From: Streptomyces sp. NRRL B-3428
GTDB taxonomy: Bacteria > Actinomycetota > Actinomycetes > Streptomycetales > Streptomycetaceae
DNA length: 64,000 nt
Reading direction: 5' to 3'
Assembly: GCA_000721375.1 (NCBI GenBank)
Contig: JOGW01000014.1
Coordinates: 140,328-204,327, forward strand
A model generated the notes under the pieces. The model ran no database searches and was not told where the DNA came from. It saw only the letters and a program-made list of their open reading frames with translations. A program made the translations under genes and the position numbers. Below, piece after piece: positions 7,374-18,015 of this stretch. Numbering within the stretch: the stretch's first letter is position 1; every line of letters begins with the position of its first letter.

Positions 7374-9836
7374 TCACTCGGACAGCTGCCACGTCGCGAG
7401 CGCCTCGTCGAAGAGTGCCTGGCCGACCGTCCAGTTGTCCTCGTAGTCCGTGAAGTAGATGGCGTACTCCGTGCCGTCCACGGCCACATAGCCCTGGTCG
7501 ATGGCGTGCACCTTCCGGCCCGTCTCCTTCTCGGTGAACGTGTACTCCCACAGTGCGCCCGGCCGGCCCTGGAAGACGTTCTCCACCAGGCGGATCCGCT
7601 GGTAGTCGGGTTTCTTCTGGGACTTCTGCTCGATGGTCAGGAAGTTCTCGTACGAGGAGACGGGCGCGTTCGGTACGACACCGACCAGGAACTTGGCGAA
7701 GCCGGTCGAACCGGCGTAGGTGATCTGTCCGTTCTCCTCGCTGACCCGGCTCCACACCTCGGGGACGGCGAAGGAGAAGCCGAGCGGGTCGGTGACGATA
7801 CGGGTGCTGGGTCCCGTACTCGCAGTGCCGGACTCCTCGCCTTCGGCGGTGCCGGAGGGCGTGGGCTCGGCGGTGCTCGGCTGGGCGCTGGGGGACGGGG
7901 ACGGCGACGCGGAGGCCGAGGCCGAGGGCTTGGCGTCCTTGGTGTCAGGGTCCTCGTCCTCGTTCTGGAGCAGCAGGAAACCGGCCGTCGCACCGGCGCC
8001 CAGCGCGAGGGCAGCGGTGAGCGTGACGATCCACAGGGTGACGCGGGAGCGCTGCGGGGGCGGTGCGACGGGGGACGCGGGCGCCGTGGGTGCGTAGCCG
8101 TGGCTGTACAAGGTCTCGGGGGCGGGCGGGAGTTGAGGACTGGGCGCGGCGGGCGGGATCTGGCCACCCGATGCGTCCAGTTGTGCGGGAGCCGGTTGGT
8201 CCACCTCCGTGGCCGGGTGTCCCACCGACCCGAGGTCGTAGACGGGGTGGTACACATCCTGAGCGGCGGTACCCGGCGCTCCCCCGGCCGGTGCGCCCGC
8301 GGCGCCCGCGGCGCCCGCCGGCCCGTACAGCAGTGCGACCGGCACATAAGGCGCGGGCGGCACCCCGCTGTTGCCCGTCATCCGCAGCACGTACGGACCG
8401 AGGAAGGTCGCCGCCGACAGCCAGAGCAGCCCGAAGAGCAGCAGCTCGGGAATGCTCAGGCCGACCTCGAAGCTGCCCTCCCCGCTCAGCTCGGCGATCT
8501 CCGTGCCCGACCCTTCGACGCCGAGCCCGGAGGCGGCGCCCACAACGAGCAGGAGCGCCAGGAACAGGCCTGCCACCAGGACCTGTTCGCCCCGGTTGAG
8601 GTGCCGACGGGCGGCGAGCGCTCCGACCACCAGGGCGCACACCGCGCCCAGCGCGAGCCCGCCGACCAGCGCCCAGTCGTTGGTCAGATCGGCGAGATCG
8701 GACAGCCCGATCGACTCCGACTCCGTACGCGCGCCCGAATAGTCGGAGCTGCCGCGCGCGGTGAAGTCCAGCGCGCCGCCCCACCCGACACCCAGCGCCG
8801 CGGCACCCAGATTGGGCAGGAAGGCCAGCAGCACGAGCAGGCCCTCCTTCTCCATGTCGTCCTGGGCGGCGAGGCAGAGGTACGCGACGAGGGCGGAGAG
8901 CGCCATGACGACGGCGAGTGCGCGTACGGCGGTTGCTCCGGCCCGTACGAAGGCCTGGGTGCCCGGACGCACCGCGAGCCATCCGGCCAGATCGTCCCGG
9001 TGCAGGACCGCGACGGCGGTGGCGAGCGTGAGGCCCAACGTGCCGAGTGCGGAGAGCACGGGCAGGACCGACAGCTCGACGCCCTCGATGGTGGGCTGGG
9101 CGAAGAGCGCGAGGATCAGCACCGCACCGGTCGCCAGGAGCGCGACCCGCACGGCCGCCTCCAGACCCGCGGTGGGCGACGTCGGCGGCAGCAGCGACTG
9201 GCGGACGCGCAGCATGCGTACGCCGATGAGCACTGCCACGATCCACAGCGCGGTGAGCGTCAGCGGGGCCATCGAGAGCGTGGCCGTGCCCGACTCGGCG
9301 GCGGCCTCGCCCAAGAGGTCCGAACTCCCCTCGCTGCCGAAGGGGTTGCCGTCACCGGCCGCCCCCGACACCTCGAACCCGCCACCGAGGCCCTGCAGGA
9401 GCAGCGCCATGACCACCCGGAACCGGTCGGTGAAGGAGACGGCCTCGGAACCCTCCTCCTGGCCGTACGAAGGAATCGCGATGGCCACGGCGGCGATCAG
9501 GAGCATCCCGACCGGCCACAGCGCGGCTTGCGCCGAAGCGGCCCAGCCACCGCGAAACGCGCGCCCGAGGAACGCGCCGAACGGTGACGGGCCCGTAGGG
9601 GCGGGGACATAGGCGGGCGGCGGCATGAAGGGGGCGCCCGCGGCCGGTGCCGCACCCGGCACCGGCGGCATGCTCGGGGCAGCGGGCGCAGCCGGGGCAG
9701 CGGGCGGGACCTCCCCTCTGACTCGCCCGCACTTCATGCAGAAGCGGGCCTCCTCGGGGAACGGGGTGCCGCATTCGGCGCAGTTCGAGGACAAGCCGGG
9801 CTCCGGAAGCTCTGAGGAAAGCGGTTTTCCGCACAC
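7374..9836 (-). CDS. Large polytopic membrane protein with N-terminal zinc ribbon and C-terminal extracytoplasmic domain
   Basis: I do not recognise a named family. The 820-residue product starts with a zinc-ribbon-like block (CAECGTPFPEEARFCMKCG, Cys19/22/33/36), followed by an Ala/Pro linker. A core of about ten hydrophobic segments spans about 105-515. A second Pro-rich linker and a single membrane anchor at about 620-640 (LWIVTLTAALALGAGATAG) lead to a Ser/Pro/Thr stalk and an extracellular domain of about 150 residues. The GTG start has a weak ribosome site; a TTG at 9794 with GGAG seven bases ahead would remove 14 residues but keep the ribbon. It may pass a cytoplasmic signal across the membrane, but that is a guess. 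Confidence 0.72.
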   Translation of the reverse strand: MCGKPLSSELPEPGLSSNCAECGTPFPEEARFCMKCGRVRGEVPPAAPAAPAAPSMPPVPGAAPAAGAPFMPPPAYVPAPTGPSPFGAFLGRAFRGGWAASAQAALWPVGMLLIAAVAIAIPSYGQEEGSEAVSFTDRFRVVMALLLQGLGGGFEVSGAAGDGNPFGSEGSSDLLGEAAAESGTATLSMAPLTLTALWIVAVLIGVRMLRVRQSLLPPTSPTAGLEAAVRVALLATGAVLILALFAQPTIEGVELSVLPVLSALGTLGLTLATAVAVLHRDDLAGWLAVRPGTQAFVRAGATAVRALAVVMALSALVAYLCLAAQDDMEKEGLLVLLAFLPNLGAAALGVGWGGALDFTARGSSDYSGARTESESIGLSDLADLTNDWALVGGLALGAVCALVVGALAARRHLNRGEQVLVAGLFLALLLVVGAASGLGVEGSGTEIAELSGEGSFEVGLSIPELLLFGLLWLSAATFLGPYVLRMTGNSGVPPAPYVPVALLYGPAGAAGAAGAPAGGAPGTAAQDVYHPVYDLGSVGHPATEVDQPAPAQLDASGGQIPPAAPSPQLPPAPETLYSHGYAPTAPASPVAPPPQRSRVTLWIVTLTAALALGAGATAGFLLLQNEDEDPDTKDAKPSASASASPSPSPSAQPSTAEPTPSGTAEGEESGTASTGPSTRIVTDPLGFSFAVPEVWSRVSEENGQITYAGSTGFAKFLVGVVPNAPVSSYENFLTIEQKSQKKPDYQRIRLVENVFQGRPGALWEYTFTEKETGRKVHAIDQGYVAVDGTEYAIYFTDYEDNWTVGQALFDEALATWQLSE

Positions 9837-9935
9837 CTACGGACTCAGCCTGCCCGGTCGGCGGTTCCCGGCAACTCACCTTTCCCCGGAACTACTTGAG
9901 CCCCACCCCTGGGCCTCGTACGACCTGGTGACGTC

Positions 9936-10892
9936 TCAGAAGACCGAAAGCCCCGTCAGTGTCGTGAACCGGTCGAGGGCCGCGACCCCCGCCACCGAGT
10001 TCCCGCGCTTGTCGAGCCCCGGGCTCCACACGCAGACCGTGCAGCGGCCCGGCACGACCGCGACGATGCCGCCGCCCACACCGCTCTTGCCGGGCAGCCC
10101 GACGCGATAGGCGAAATCGCCCGCGGCGTCGTACGTCCCGCAGGTCATCATCACCGCGTTGACCTGCTTGGCCTCGCTGCGGCTGAGCAGCCGGGAGCCG
10201 TCGGCGCGTACGCCGTGGCGGGCCAGAAAGCCCGCGGCCAGGGCGAGATCGGCGCAGTTCATCTCGATCGAGCACTGGTGGAAGTAGTGGTCGAGGAGCG
10301 TGGGGACGGGCTGGCGGATATGGCCGTACGACGCCATGAAGTGCGCGAGCGCGGCGTTGCGGTCCCCGTGCGCGGCCTCCGACGCGGCGACTTCGAGGTC
10401 GAAGGCGAGCTCCGGGTTGCCGCTCTCGGCCCGCAGGAAGCCGAGCAGGTCGGTGCTCGCATCGCCGGTCAGGGTCTGGAGGCGGTCGGTGACGACGAGG
10501 GCGCCGGCGTTGATGAACGGATTGCGCGGCAGGCCCTGCTCGTACTCCAGCTGCACTAGGGAGTTGAAGGGGTTGCCGGAGGGCTCGCGGCCCACGTGCT
10601 CCCACAGGCCGGTGCCCTCGTGCGCGAGGACGAGCGCGAGGGCGAAGACCTTGGTGATCGACTGGGTGGAGAACGGCGTGCGCCACTCCCCCACCCCGCA
10701 CACCCCGCCGTCCAGATCGGCGACGGCGATACCGAAGCGGTCCGGGTCCACGCAGGCGAGCGCGGGGATGTAGTCGGCGGAGCGGCCGCGGCCGGGCAGC
10801 GCGGCGACCTCGGCCGCGATCTCCTCGAGTACGGGCAGATAGTGCTCGGCCTTCGGCGCCGCGTACACGGACGGCATCGACTCGGGCGGCAT
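9936..10892 (-). CDS. glsA: Glutaminase A
   Basis: Glutaminase hydrolyses L-glutamine to glutamate and ammonia. The protein belongs to the serine-dependent, beta-lactamase-like glutaminase family. The catalytic S-x-x-K motif is STQSITK (Ser78 and Lys81), and other family blocks are EPSGNPFNSLVQLE, NPFINAGALV, SRSEAKQVNAVMMTCGTYD and GLPGKSGVGGGI. Its 318 residues match the usual length. The ATG at 10892 has GGGGAGCG upstream; a longer frame runs into menG. It lies 35 bp after menG and probably shares its transcript. Confidence 0.93.
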   Translation of the reverse strand: MPPESMPSVYAAPKAEHYLPVLEEIAAEVAALPGRGRSADYIPALACVDPDRFGIAVADLDGGVCGVGEWRTPFSTQSITKVFALALVLAHEGTGLWEHVGREPSGNPFNSLVQLEYEQGLPRNPFINAGALVVTDRLQTLTGDASTDLLGFLRAESGNPELAFDLEVAASEAAHGDRNAALAHFMASYGHIRQPVPTLLDHYFHQCSIEMNCADLALAAGFLARHGVRADGSRLLSRSEAKQVNAVMMTCGTYDAAGDFAYRVGLPGKSGVGGGIVAVVPGRCTVCVWSPGLDKRGNSVAGVAALDRFTTLTGLSVF

Positions 10893-10927
10893 GGGCTCGC
10901 TCCCCGGTCTCTCGTTCTCCCGCCTGC

Positions 10928-11623
10928 TCAGGCGGTCTTGAAGCCCCGGTGCAGCGCGACGATGCCGCCGCTCAGGTTGCGCCAGGCCACCTTCGACCAG
11001 CCGGCGCCCTGCAACTTGGCGGCGAGTGCGGGCTGGTCGGGCCAGTCGCGGATGGACTCGGCGAGGTAGACGTACGCGTCGGGGTTGGAGGACACCGCGC
11101 GCGCGACGGGCGGCAGGGCGCGCATCAGGTACTCGGTGTAGACGGTCCGGAACGGGGCCCAAGTCGGGTGGCTGAACTCGCAGATGACGACCCGTCCACC
11201 GGGCTTGGTCACGCGGTACAGCTCGCGCAGCGCCTGATCGGTCTCCTGCACGTTGCGCAGCCCGAACGAGATCGTCACGGCGTCGAAGGTGTCGTCCTTG
11301 AACGGCAGCTTCGTGGCGTCGCCGGCGGTCAGCGGCAGATGCGGATGGTTGCGCTTGCCGACCCGCAGCATGCCGAGCGAGAAGTCGCACGGCACGACAT
11401 ACGCTCCGGTCTGCGCGAAGGGCAGGCTCGATGTGGCCGTACCGGCCGCGAGATCGAGGATCTTCTGCGCGGGCCGCGCGTCGACGGCCTTCGCGACCTC
11501 CTTGCGCCACACCCGGTCCTGCCCGAGCGAGAGCACGTCATTGGTGAGGTCGTACTTCTCCGCGACGTCGTCGAACATCGAGGCGACTTCGTGCGGCTGC
11601 TTGTCCAGAGATGCGCGGGTCAC
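10928..11623 (-). CDS. menG: Demethylmenaquinone methyltransferase (UbiE family)
   Basis: This enzyme methylates demethylmenaquinone with S-adenosylmethionine, the last step of menaquinone synthesis. The 231-residue protein has the UbiE blocks: [23 protein letters not shown] motif [13 protein letters not shown] at 55-66, [31 protein letters not shown] and the C-terminal [14 protein letters not shown]. It lies in the same leftward unit as mqnC, which makes menaquinone its likely substrate rather than ubiquinone, which actinobacteria lack. The start is GTG. Confidence 0.94.
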   Translation of the reverse strand: MTRASLDKQPHEVASMFDDVAEKYDLTNDVLSLGQDRVWRKEVAKAVDARPAQKILDLAAGTATSSLPFAQTGAYVVPCDFSLGMLRVGKRNHPHLPLTAGDATKLPFKDDTFDAVTISFGLRNVQETDQALRELYRVTKPGGRVVICEFSHPTWAPFRTVYTEYLMRALPPVARAVSSNPDAYVYLAESIRDWPDQPALAAKLQGAGWSKVAWRNLSGGIVALHRGFKTA

Positions 11624-11689
11624 TCGCCCATTGTCGCAGGCGTGATCCGTGATCTTCGGTTGGCCTGGGGTGGATGGCTTCCCGGGGGC

Positions 11690-12280
11690 TCAACGCCCCC
11701 GGTACACCAGCCGTCCGCCGATCACGGTCGCGATGCAGGTCTCAGGCCCTCGGCGGACGAGAGCGGAGCGGTCCTCGACGTCGAAGACCGCGAAACGGGC
11801 CGGGCCGCCGACCACGAGCGGGGGCAGCAGCACCAGCGGCCTGGGGGTCAGTGACACCGGTCCCGGCAGCTGCTGGGGGCGGGCCGCGAAGACGAGGCCC
11901 ACTCCGCGTACCGCGTCCAGGGCCTGCTTCGAGCCGAGTTCACCGCCGATCGCCACCGTCCCGTGCGCAAGGAGGCGCTGGACGCCGCGGCGGGCGCTCG
12001 GGCCGAGGCGGGAGGGGTCCGCGCGGAAGATCTCGCGGGCGCGGGCGCCGCCGATGGGCGTCGTACCGAACGCGTCGGCCTCGCGCGGATCCGGGTGGTA
12101 CGTCGATTCGAGGATCTCGGGACCGTACGGGTTGAGGAGGCCGGGCGTCAGGATGCCCGGCCAGCGCCGTACCCGTGCCGACGGGTGGGCCTTCGCCAGG
12201 TCCTCGTACGAGCCGAGGGCCTGGACGCGGTCCCCGTCGACGAGGACCGAGCCGTCGTCCGTGGCGTGAAGGGTCAGCAA
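11690..12280 (-). CDS. Imidazolonepropionase/amidohydrolase-like protein lacking metal ligands
   Basis: The 196-residue protein resembles the outer beta-sandwich of amidohydrolases: the N-terminal part SVLVDGDRVQALGSYEDLA then WPGILTPGLLNPYG, and the C-terminal part GPARFAVFDVEDRSALV then ATVIGGRLVYRGR. The place where active enzymes have PGxxxxHxH reads PGLLNPYGPEI, without histidines, and most of the TIM barrel is missing, so classical hydrolysis is unlikely. It starts 7 bp after mqnC and precedes menG by 66 bp. A structural or accessory role in menaquinone synthesis is possible, but decay of an ancestral deaminase cannot be excluded. Confidence 0.72.
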   Translation of the reverse strand: MLTLHATDDGSVLVDGDRVQALGSYEDLAKAHPSARVRRWPGILTPGLLNPYGPEILESTYHPDPREADAFGTTPIGGARAREIFRADPSRLGPSARRGVQRLLAHGTVAIGGELGSKQALDAVRGVGLVFAARPQQLPGPVSLTPRPLVLLPPLVVGGPARFAVFDVEDRSALVRRGPETCIATVIGGRLVYRGR

Positions 12281-12287
12281 GGCGGGA

Positions 12288-13487
12288 TCAGTTGGCCGAG
12301 AGGAGCTTGAGCTCGGGGTGGGCCGTGCCGCCCTCGATCGCCGTCGAGGAGATGTGCGAGGCCACGCGCTCGTCGACCGGGTCGTTCGCCGGGTCGTCGT
12401 GCACCACGATGTGCTCGTACGTCGTGGTGCGCTGCGCCGGGACGCGGTCCGCGGTGCGGATCATCTCGATGATCTCGTGCAGGTTCGAGCGGTGCTTGGC
12501 GCCCGCGGACGAGACCACGTTCTCCTCCAGCATCACCGAGCCGAGGTCGTCCGCGCCGTAGTGCAGCGTGAGCTGGCCGACCTCCTTGCCGGTGGTGAGC
12601 CAGGAGCCCTGGATGTGCGCGACGTTGTCGAGGAAGATCCGGGCGATCGCGATCATCCGCAGGTACTCGAAGAGCGTGGCCTGCGTCTGGCCCTTCAGCT
12701 TGTTGTTCTGCGGCTGGTAGGTGTACGGGATGAAGGCGCGGAAGCCGCCCGTACGGTCCTGGACGTCACGGATCATGCGCAGGTGCTCGATCCGCTCGGC
12801 GTTGGTCTCGCCCGTGCCCATGAGCATCGTGGAGGTGGACTCCACACCCAGGTTGTGGGCGATCTCCATGATCTCCAGCCAGCGCTCGCCCGACTCCTTG
12901 AGCGGGGCGATGGCCTTGCGGGGGCGCTCGGGAAGCAGCTCGGCGCCGGCGCCCGCGAAGGAGTCGAGGCCCGCGGCGTGGATACGGCGGATGGCTTCCT
13001 CGGCCGTCACTCCGGAGATACGGGCCATGTGCTCGACCTCGGAGGCGCCGAGGGAGTGGATGACCAGCTGCGGGTACGCCTTCTTGATCGCCGAGAAGTG
13101 CTCTTCGTAGTACTCGACGCCGAAGTCGGGGTGGTGACCGCCCTGGAACATGATCTGCGTACCGCCGAGCTCGACCGTCTCCGCGCAGCGGCGCAGGATG
13201 TCGTCGAGGTCGCGGGTCCAGCCCTTGTCGGTGTCCTTCGGCGGGGCGTAGAACGCGCAGAACTTGCAGGCCGTCACGCAGACGTTGGTGTAGTTGATGT
13301 TCCGCTCGATGATGTACGTCGCGATGTGCTCCGTACCCGCGTAGCGACGGCGGCGCACCGCGTCGGCGGCCGCGCCGAGCGCGTGCAGCGGCGCGTGACG
13401 GTAGAGGTCGAGGGCCTCTTCCGGGGTGATCCGCCCACCCTCGGCGGCGCGGTCGAGAATCGACTGGAGTGCGGCCTTCTCGGTCAC
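12288..13487 (-). CDS. mqnC: Cyclic dehypoxanthinylfutalosine synthase
   Basis: MqnC is a radical-SAM enzyme that cyclises dehypoxanthine futalosine in the futalosine route to menaquinone. The 399-residue protein has the iron-sulfur ligands Cys70, Cys74 and Cys77 in NVCVTACKFCAFY, followed by MFQGGHHPDFGVEYYEEHFS and the C-terminal LGSVMLEENVVSSAGAKHR of the MqnC/MqnE/CofH group. Its block QIMFQGGHHP separates it from MqnE, which is also in this window. The GTG start has AAAGGGA nine bases upstream. It leads the unit mqnC, amidohydrolase-like gene, menG, glsA. Confidence 0.95.
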   Translation of the reverse strand: MTEKAALQSILDRAAEGGRITPEEALDLYRHAPLHALGAAADAVRRRRYAGTEHIATYIIERNINYTNVCVTACKFCAFYAPPKDTDKGWTRDLDDILRRCAETVELGGTQIMFQGGHHPDFGVEYYEEHFSAIKKAYPQLVIHSLGASEVEHMARISGVTAEEAIRRIHAAGLDSFAGAGAELLPERPRKAIAPLKESGERWLEIMEIAHNLGVESTSTMLMGTGETNAERIEHLRMIRDVQDRTGGFRAFIPYTYQPQNNKLKGQTQATLFEYLRMIAIARIFLDNVAHIQGSWLTTGKEVGQLTLHYGADDLGSVMLEENVVSSAGAKHRSNLHEIIEMIRTADRVPAQRTTTYEHIVVHDDPANDPVDERVASHISSTAIEGGTAHPELKLLSAN

Positions 13488-13572
13488 CGGCTGGTCCCTT
13501 TCGGACGTGGAGAGCGGACCGATCCAGCGTACGCCAGGGGCATCCGTCCCTTTCCGGGGGACCGGCCGCGGG

Positions 13573-15240
13573 CTAGCCGTTCTTCGAGAGGCGGCCCTGG
13601 GCGTTGCCTCCCTCCGGGTTGTCCGAGGTGAACTGGAGGTCGTCGCCGACCGGTGTCAGCCGCACCGTGTGATCGTTCTGCGTACAGCGCGAGTCGGCCT
13701 TGTTCTTCGCCTTGCCCGTCGCGATCAGCTCCTTGTCCGTGACCGACTTCAGGATCAGGATGTCGGTGCAGGTGCTGAGGCCGAGCTCGTCCGTCATGGT
13801 CGCGCTGCCCAGTTCCTGGCCCGGCTCCACCTGTTTCACGGTGACCGTGACCGTCCCCGCCGGCAGGCCCTGGAGTATCTGCGCCTTGCCCTCCCAGGTG
13901 CCCACGTAGCGCTCGGGGATCTCGTCGAGCTGCCCCGGTGAGGCGCTGCTGTTCGACCCCGGGTCCGAGGACTGCGAGGCCGCCGGCGGCCTGGAGGTGT
14001 GGTCGCTGCCCGCCCCGGAGTCCTTGTCCTTGTTGTCCGGCAGCATGCTGAAGACGAAGACCGTGCCGAGGCTGACCGCAGCGACCGCGCTCGCGACCGC
14101 CAGGGCCAGTGTGCAACTGACCTTCCGCCCGCGCCCGTTGTCCCCCTGCGTGCTCGCCGCCGTCACCGAGACGGAGACCCTGCCGGGCGGCGGCGCGTCG
14201 GCCGGCGTCGTGTCCGCCGGCGCCGGCTGCCGCTCCGCGGGCGCCGCCGACAGCGGCACGGACGCGTACGAAGGGTCCGGCGGTCCGAACACCCCGGGTT
14301 CGCTGAACGCCACCGGCCCCGAGGCCTGCGGGGGCGTGGGTTCGAGATCGAGCAGCCGTACGGCGTTCCGGCTCACCTGCTCCACCAGCGGCCCCGGCAG
14401 CCAGCCCGCCGCCACCAGCTCGGCCGCTCCCCCGGGCGCGAGCCTGCGGGCGACCTCACCGGGGGCCGGGCGGGCCGAAGGCTCCTTGGCCAGACAGTCG
14501 AGGATCACCTCGCGCAAGTCGCCGCCGGGCAGCGCGACTTCGGGCTCGGTGTGCACGACCTGATAGAGCAGCGCCGCCGATGAGTCGCCGCTGAAGGGAG
14601 CGGTGCCGGTCGCCGCGTACGCGAGGACGGCGCCGAGCGAGAAGACGTCCGAGGCGCCGGTGACGCCCTTGCCGAGGATCTGCTCGGGCGCCATATAGCC
14701 GGGTGAGCCGATCGAGACACCGGTGGAGGTGAGCGAGGCGGTGCCGTCCGTGGCGCGGGCGATCCCGAAGTCGATCAGACGCGGGCCGTCGAGTGCGAGC
14801 AGCACGTTGGACGGCTTGACGTCGCGGTGCACCAGACCGAGCGCGTGCACGGCCGCGAGCGCTTCACCGAGTCCGGCGCCGAGCACCCGTACCGAATGAT
14901 CGGGCAGCGACCGCAGCGTGCCCCGCTCGCCGACCGCCTCCGACAGCGAGGGTCCGGCGACATAGCCGGTGGCCACCCAGGGCACGGAGGCCTCGGCGTC
15001 CGCGTCGAGGACGGGCGCGGTCCAGGCGCCGCCGACGCGTCGTGCGGCCTCGACCTCGCGCCGGAAGCGCTCACGGAACTCCTGGTCGAGTGCGAAGTGC
15101 GGATGCACGACCTTGACGGCGACGGTCCGTCCCCCGGTGCTGCGGCCCAGATAGACCCGGCCCATGCCGCCGGCGCCCAGGCGCCCGAGCAGCCGGTACG
15201 GCCCGATGGTCGCGGGTTCGCCCGCTTCGAGCGGCTGCAT
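13573..15240 (-). CDS. Transmembrane Ser/Thr protein kinase
   Basis: The 555-residue protein is a Hanks-type kinase (about 13-270): glycine loop LGAGGMGRVY, ATP-anchoring Lys43 in VAVKVV, catalytic loop LVHRDVKPSN with Asp140, DFG at 157-159, and SPGYMAPEQ. A Pro/Ala-rich juxtamembrane linker leads to one membrane segment at about 380-400, then an extracytoplasmic Ser-rich stalk and a folded domain of about 130 residues with a Cys pair (STCTDI, SRCTQN). It has no PASTA repeats, so its signal is not the muropeptide class. It lies 85 bp upstream of mqnC in the same direction, but this gap suggests separate control. Confidence 0.93.
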   Translation of the reverse strand: MQPLEAGEPATIGPYRLLGRLGAGGMGRVYLGRSTGGRTVAVKVVHPHFALDQEFRERFRREVEAARRVGGAWTAPVLDADAEASVPWVATGYVAGPSLSEAVGERGTLRSLPDHSVRVLGAGLGEALAAVHALGLVHRDVKPSNVLLALDGPRLIDFGIARATDGTASLTSTGVSIGSPGYMAPEQILGKGVTGASDVFSLGAVLAYAATGTAPFSGDSSAALLYQVVHTEPEVALPGGDLREVILDCLAKEPSARPAPGEVARRLAPGGAAELVAAGWLPGPLVEQVSRNAVRLLDLEPTPPQASGPVAFSEPGVFGPPDPSYASVPLSAAPAERQPAPADTTPADAPPPGRVSVSVTAASTQGDNGRGRKVSCTLALAVASAVAAVSLGTVFVFSMLPDNKDKDSGAGSDHTSRPPAASQSSDPGSNSSASPGQLDEIPERYVGTWEGKAQILQGLPAGTVTVTVKQVEPGQELGSATMTDELGLSTCTDILILKSVTDKELIATGKAKNKADSRCTQNDHTVRLTPVGDDLQFTSDNPEGGNAQGRLSKNG

Positions 15241-15457
15241 GGTGTCGGCCTCCCCCGGAATTCGCCCCCCGCTCCTGCGGCACGAGGCCCTGGAGCTCTA
15301 CCCAGCGTAGGGCCGAAGGCAGGCGATGCAGTGGCCCGGATCACCTTCTGCCACAGGCAACCGCATACGTCTTGTTTGCCTCTTTATGTCCGGAATCAGC
15401 GCCCGCGCGACCCGCGTGCGCAGTCCCGCCACGTCCCCTGCCTCGCCGGAGAGCCCC

Positions 15458-16474
15458 ATGAAGCGCCTGAAGCGTCCGTACGTCACGGTGGTGATCACCA
15501 CCCTCGCCATAGCCGCGGCCCTGGTCGCGGTCATGCGCCCCTGGAGCGAGAAGGACGAGGTCAGCTTCGGCGGTACGCGGCCGACGCAGCAGGCCAAGGC
15601 GAATCCGGCCTCGGACGTGCAGTTCCCGACCAACCCGCGCCAGTGGGAGACCCAGCGCACCCTCGCCGACGGCACCACGATCGGTGTGACGACCTACCAC
15701 GGCGAGAAGTCCGGCTTCTCCGGCAAGGTCTGGGTGTGGGCGCCCAAGGAGTACTCGGATCCGAAGTACGCGAACAGCGCGTTCCCGGTGATGATCGCCC
15801 TGCCCGGCGCGTACGGCTTCCCGAACAACTACTGGTGGGGCAAGGACTTCTCGCTGCAGGAGAAGGTCGCGCAGGCCATGGCCCAGGGGCAGAGCAAGCC
15901 GTTCATCATCGTGATGCCGGTGCAGAACCCCAACCGGGACAACTACTACGACGGCGCCGACATCCCCGGCCAGCCCAAGATGGGCACCTGGATGTCGGAC
16001 GACGTGCCGGCCCTGGTGAAGGAGAACTTCCGCACCTTCAAGTCCCCGGCCGGCTGGGGCTTCTTCGGCTCGTCCTCCGGCGGCTACATCGGCATCAAGA
16101 TGGCGCTGCAGCACCCGGACAGGTTCAGCTTCGCGATCGCGGGCGGCCCGGACACCTTCCCCGACTCCCCGCTCTGGAAGGGCCACGTGAAGGAGAAGCA
16201 GGCGAACAACCCGGAGCAGCTGGCGGCCGATCTGATCAAGCAGAACCCCACCGGGCCCACGAAGGTGCGCATCACGATGCTGATGGGTGACAAGGAGCAG
16301 CGGGATCTGCCCCGTATCAAGGACTTCATGGCCAAGTACAACAAGGGCCCGGTCGCCATCGACCTGCACATGATCCCGAACGCCGGGCACGACGGCTACA
16401 AGTACGGAGCCGCCCTGTTCGACGGCCCGCTCGCGAACATCAGCAAGCACGTACCGGGCCCCACGGCCGGCTGA
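15458..16474 (+). CDS. Secreted or membrane-anchored esterase (alpha/beta hydrolase, esterase D/antigen 85-like fold)
   Basis: The 338-residue protein begins with a basic stretch and a hydrophobic segment (about 5-25), acting as signal peptide or anchor. The catalytic domain has FGSSSGGYIGIKMAL with the nucleophile Ser of GxSxGG, an oxyanion-side ALPGAYG, and a late His in MIPNAGHDGYKY. The family includes esterases, mycolyltransferases and Fe-siderophore esterases; the substrate is unknown. ATG at 15458 is chosen for the GGAG eight bases upstream and the signal sequence that follows. It converges on mqnA with 10 bp between stops. Confidence 0.85.
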   Translation: MKRLKRPYVTVVITTLAIAAALVAVMRPWSEKDEVSFGGTRPTQQAKANPASDVQFPTNPRQWETQRTLADGTTIGVTTYHGEKSGFSGKVWVWAPKEYSDPKYANSAFPVMIALPGAYGFPNNYWWGKDFSLQEKVAQAMAQGQSKPFIIVMPVQNPNRDNYYDGADIPGQPKMGTWMSDDVPALVKENFRTFKSPAGWGFFGSSSGGYIGIKMALQHPDRFSFAIAGGPDTFPDSPLWKGHVKEKQANNPEQLAADLIKQNPTGPTKVRITMLMGDKEQRDLPRIKDFMAKYNKGPVAIDLHMIPNAGHDGYKYGAALFDGPLANISKHVPGPTAG

Positions 16475-16484
16475 CCGCTGCCGG

Positions 16485-17706
<1,222 letters not shown>

Positions 17707-17910
17707 ATGGCTACCGGAACCGTGAAGTGGTTCAACGCTGAAAAGGGCTTCGGCTTCATCGCCCAGGAAGGCGGCGGCCCGGATGTCTTCGTCCACTACT
17801 CCGCGATCAACGCGTCCGGCTTCCGCTCCCTCGAGGAGAACCAGGCCGTGAACTTCGACGTCACGCAGGGCCCGAAGGGCCCGCAGGCGGAGAACGTCAC
17901 CCCGATCTAA
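17707..17910 (+). CDS. Cold-shock domain protein (CspA family)
   Basis: The 67-residue protein is a single OB-fold cold-shock domain that binds single-stranded RNA or DNA. RNP1 is KGFGFI (13-18) and RNP2 is VFVHY (27-31), with [13 protein letters not shown] and the C-terminal [10 protein letters not shown] typical of Streptomyces Csp proteins. It probably melts mRNA structure. It is monocistronic, with a long leader upstream and a strong terminator downstream. Several paralogues are normally present in these genomes, so I give no symbol. Confidence 0.96.
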   Translation: MATGTVKWFNAEKGFGFIAQEGGGPDVFVHYSAINASGFRSLEENQAVNFDVTQGPKGPQAENVTPI

Positions 17911-17973
17911 TTCGGCTGACACTCGCTTGATCGACTCGGACCCGCCAGGTCCGAGCACGGATTGCACCACCCA

Positions 17974-18015
17974 AGGAGCCCCCTCCCCCGCCTCGGCGGG
18001 GGGTGTGGGGCTCCT
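17974..18015 (+). terminator. Hairpin terminator after the cold-shock gene
   Basis: The outer arms aggagcccc and ggggctcct enclose an inner ctcccccgcc / ggcggggg stem. The remaining 231 bp before the next gene show nothing else that I can name. Confidence 0.75.

Noticed and set aside
7506..9587. Long plus-strand frame of 693 codons opposite the zinc-ribbon membrane protein
   Set aside because: It is antisense to a gene with clear domains, and its composition (Arg/Gly/Glu-rich) is typical of antisense frames in high-GC DNA.
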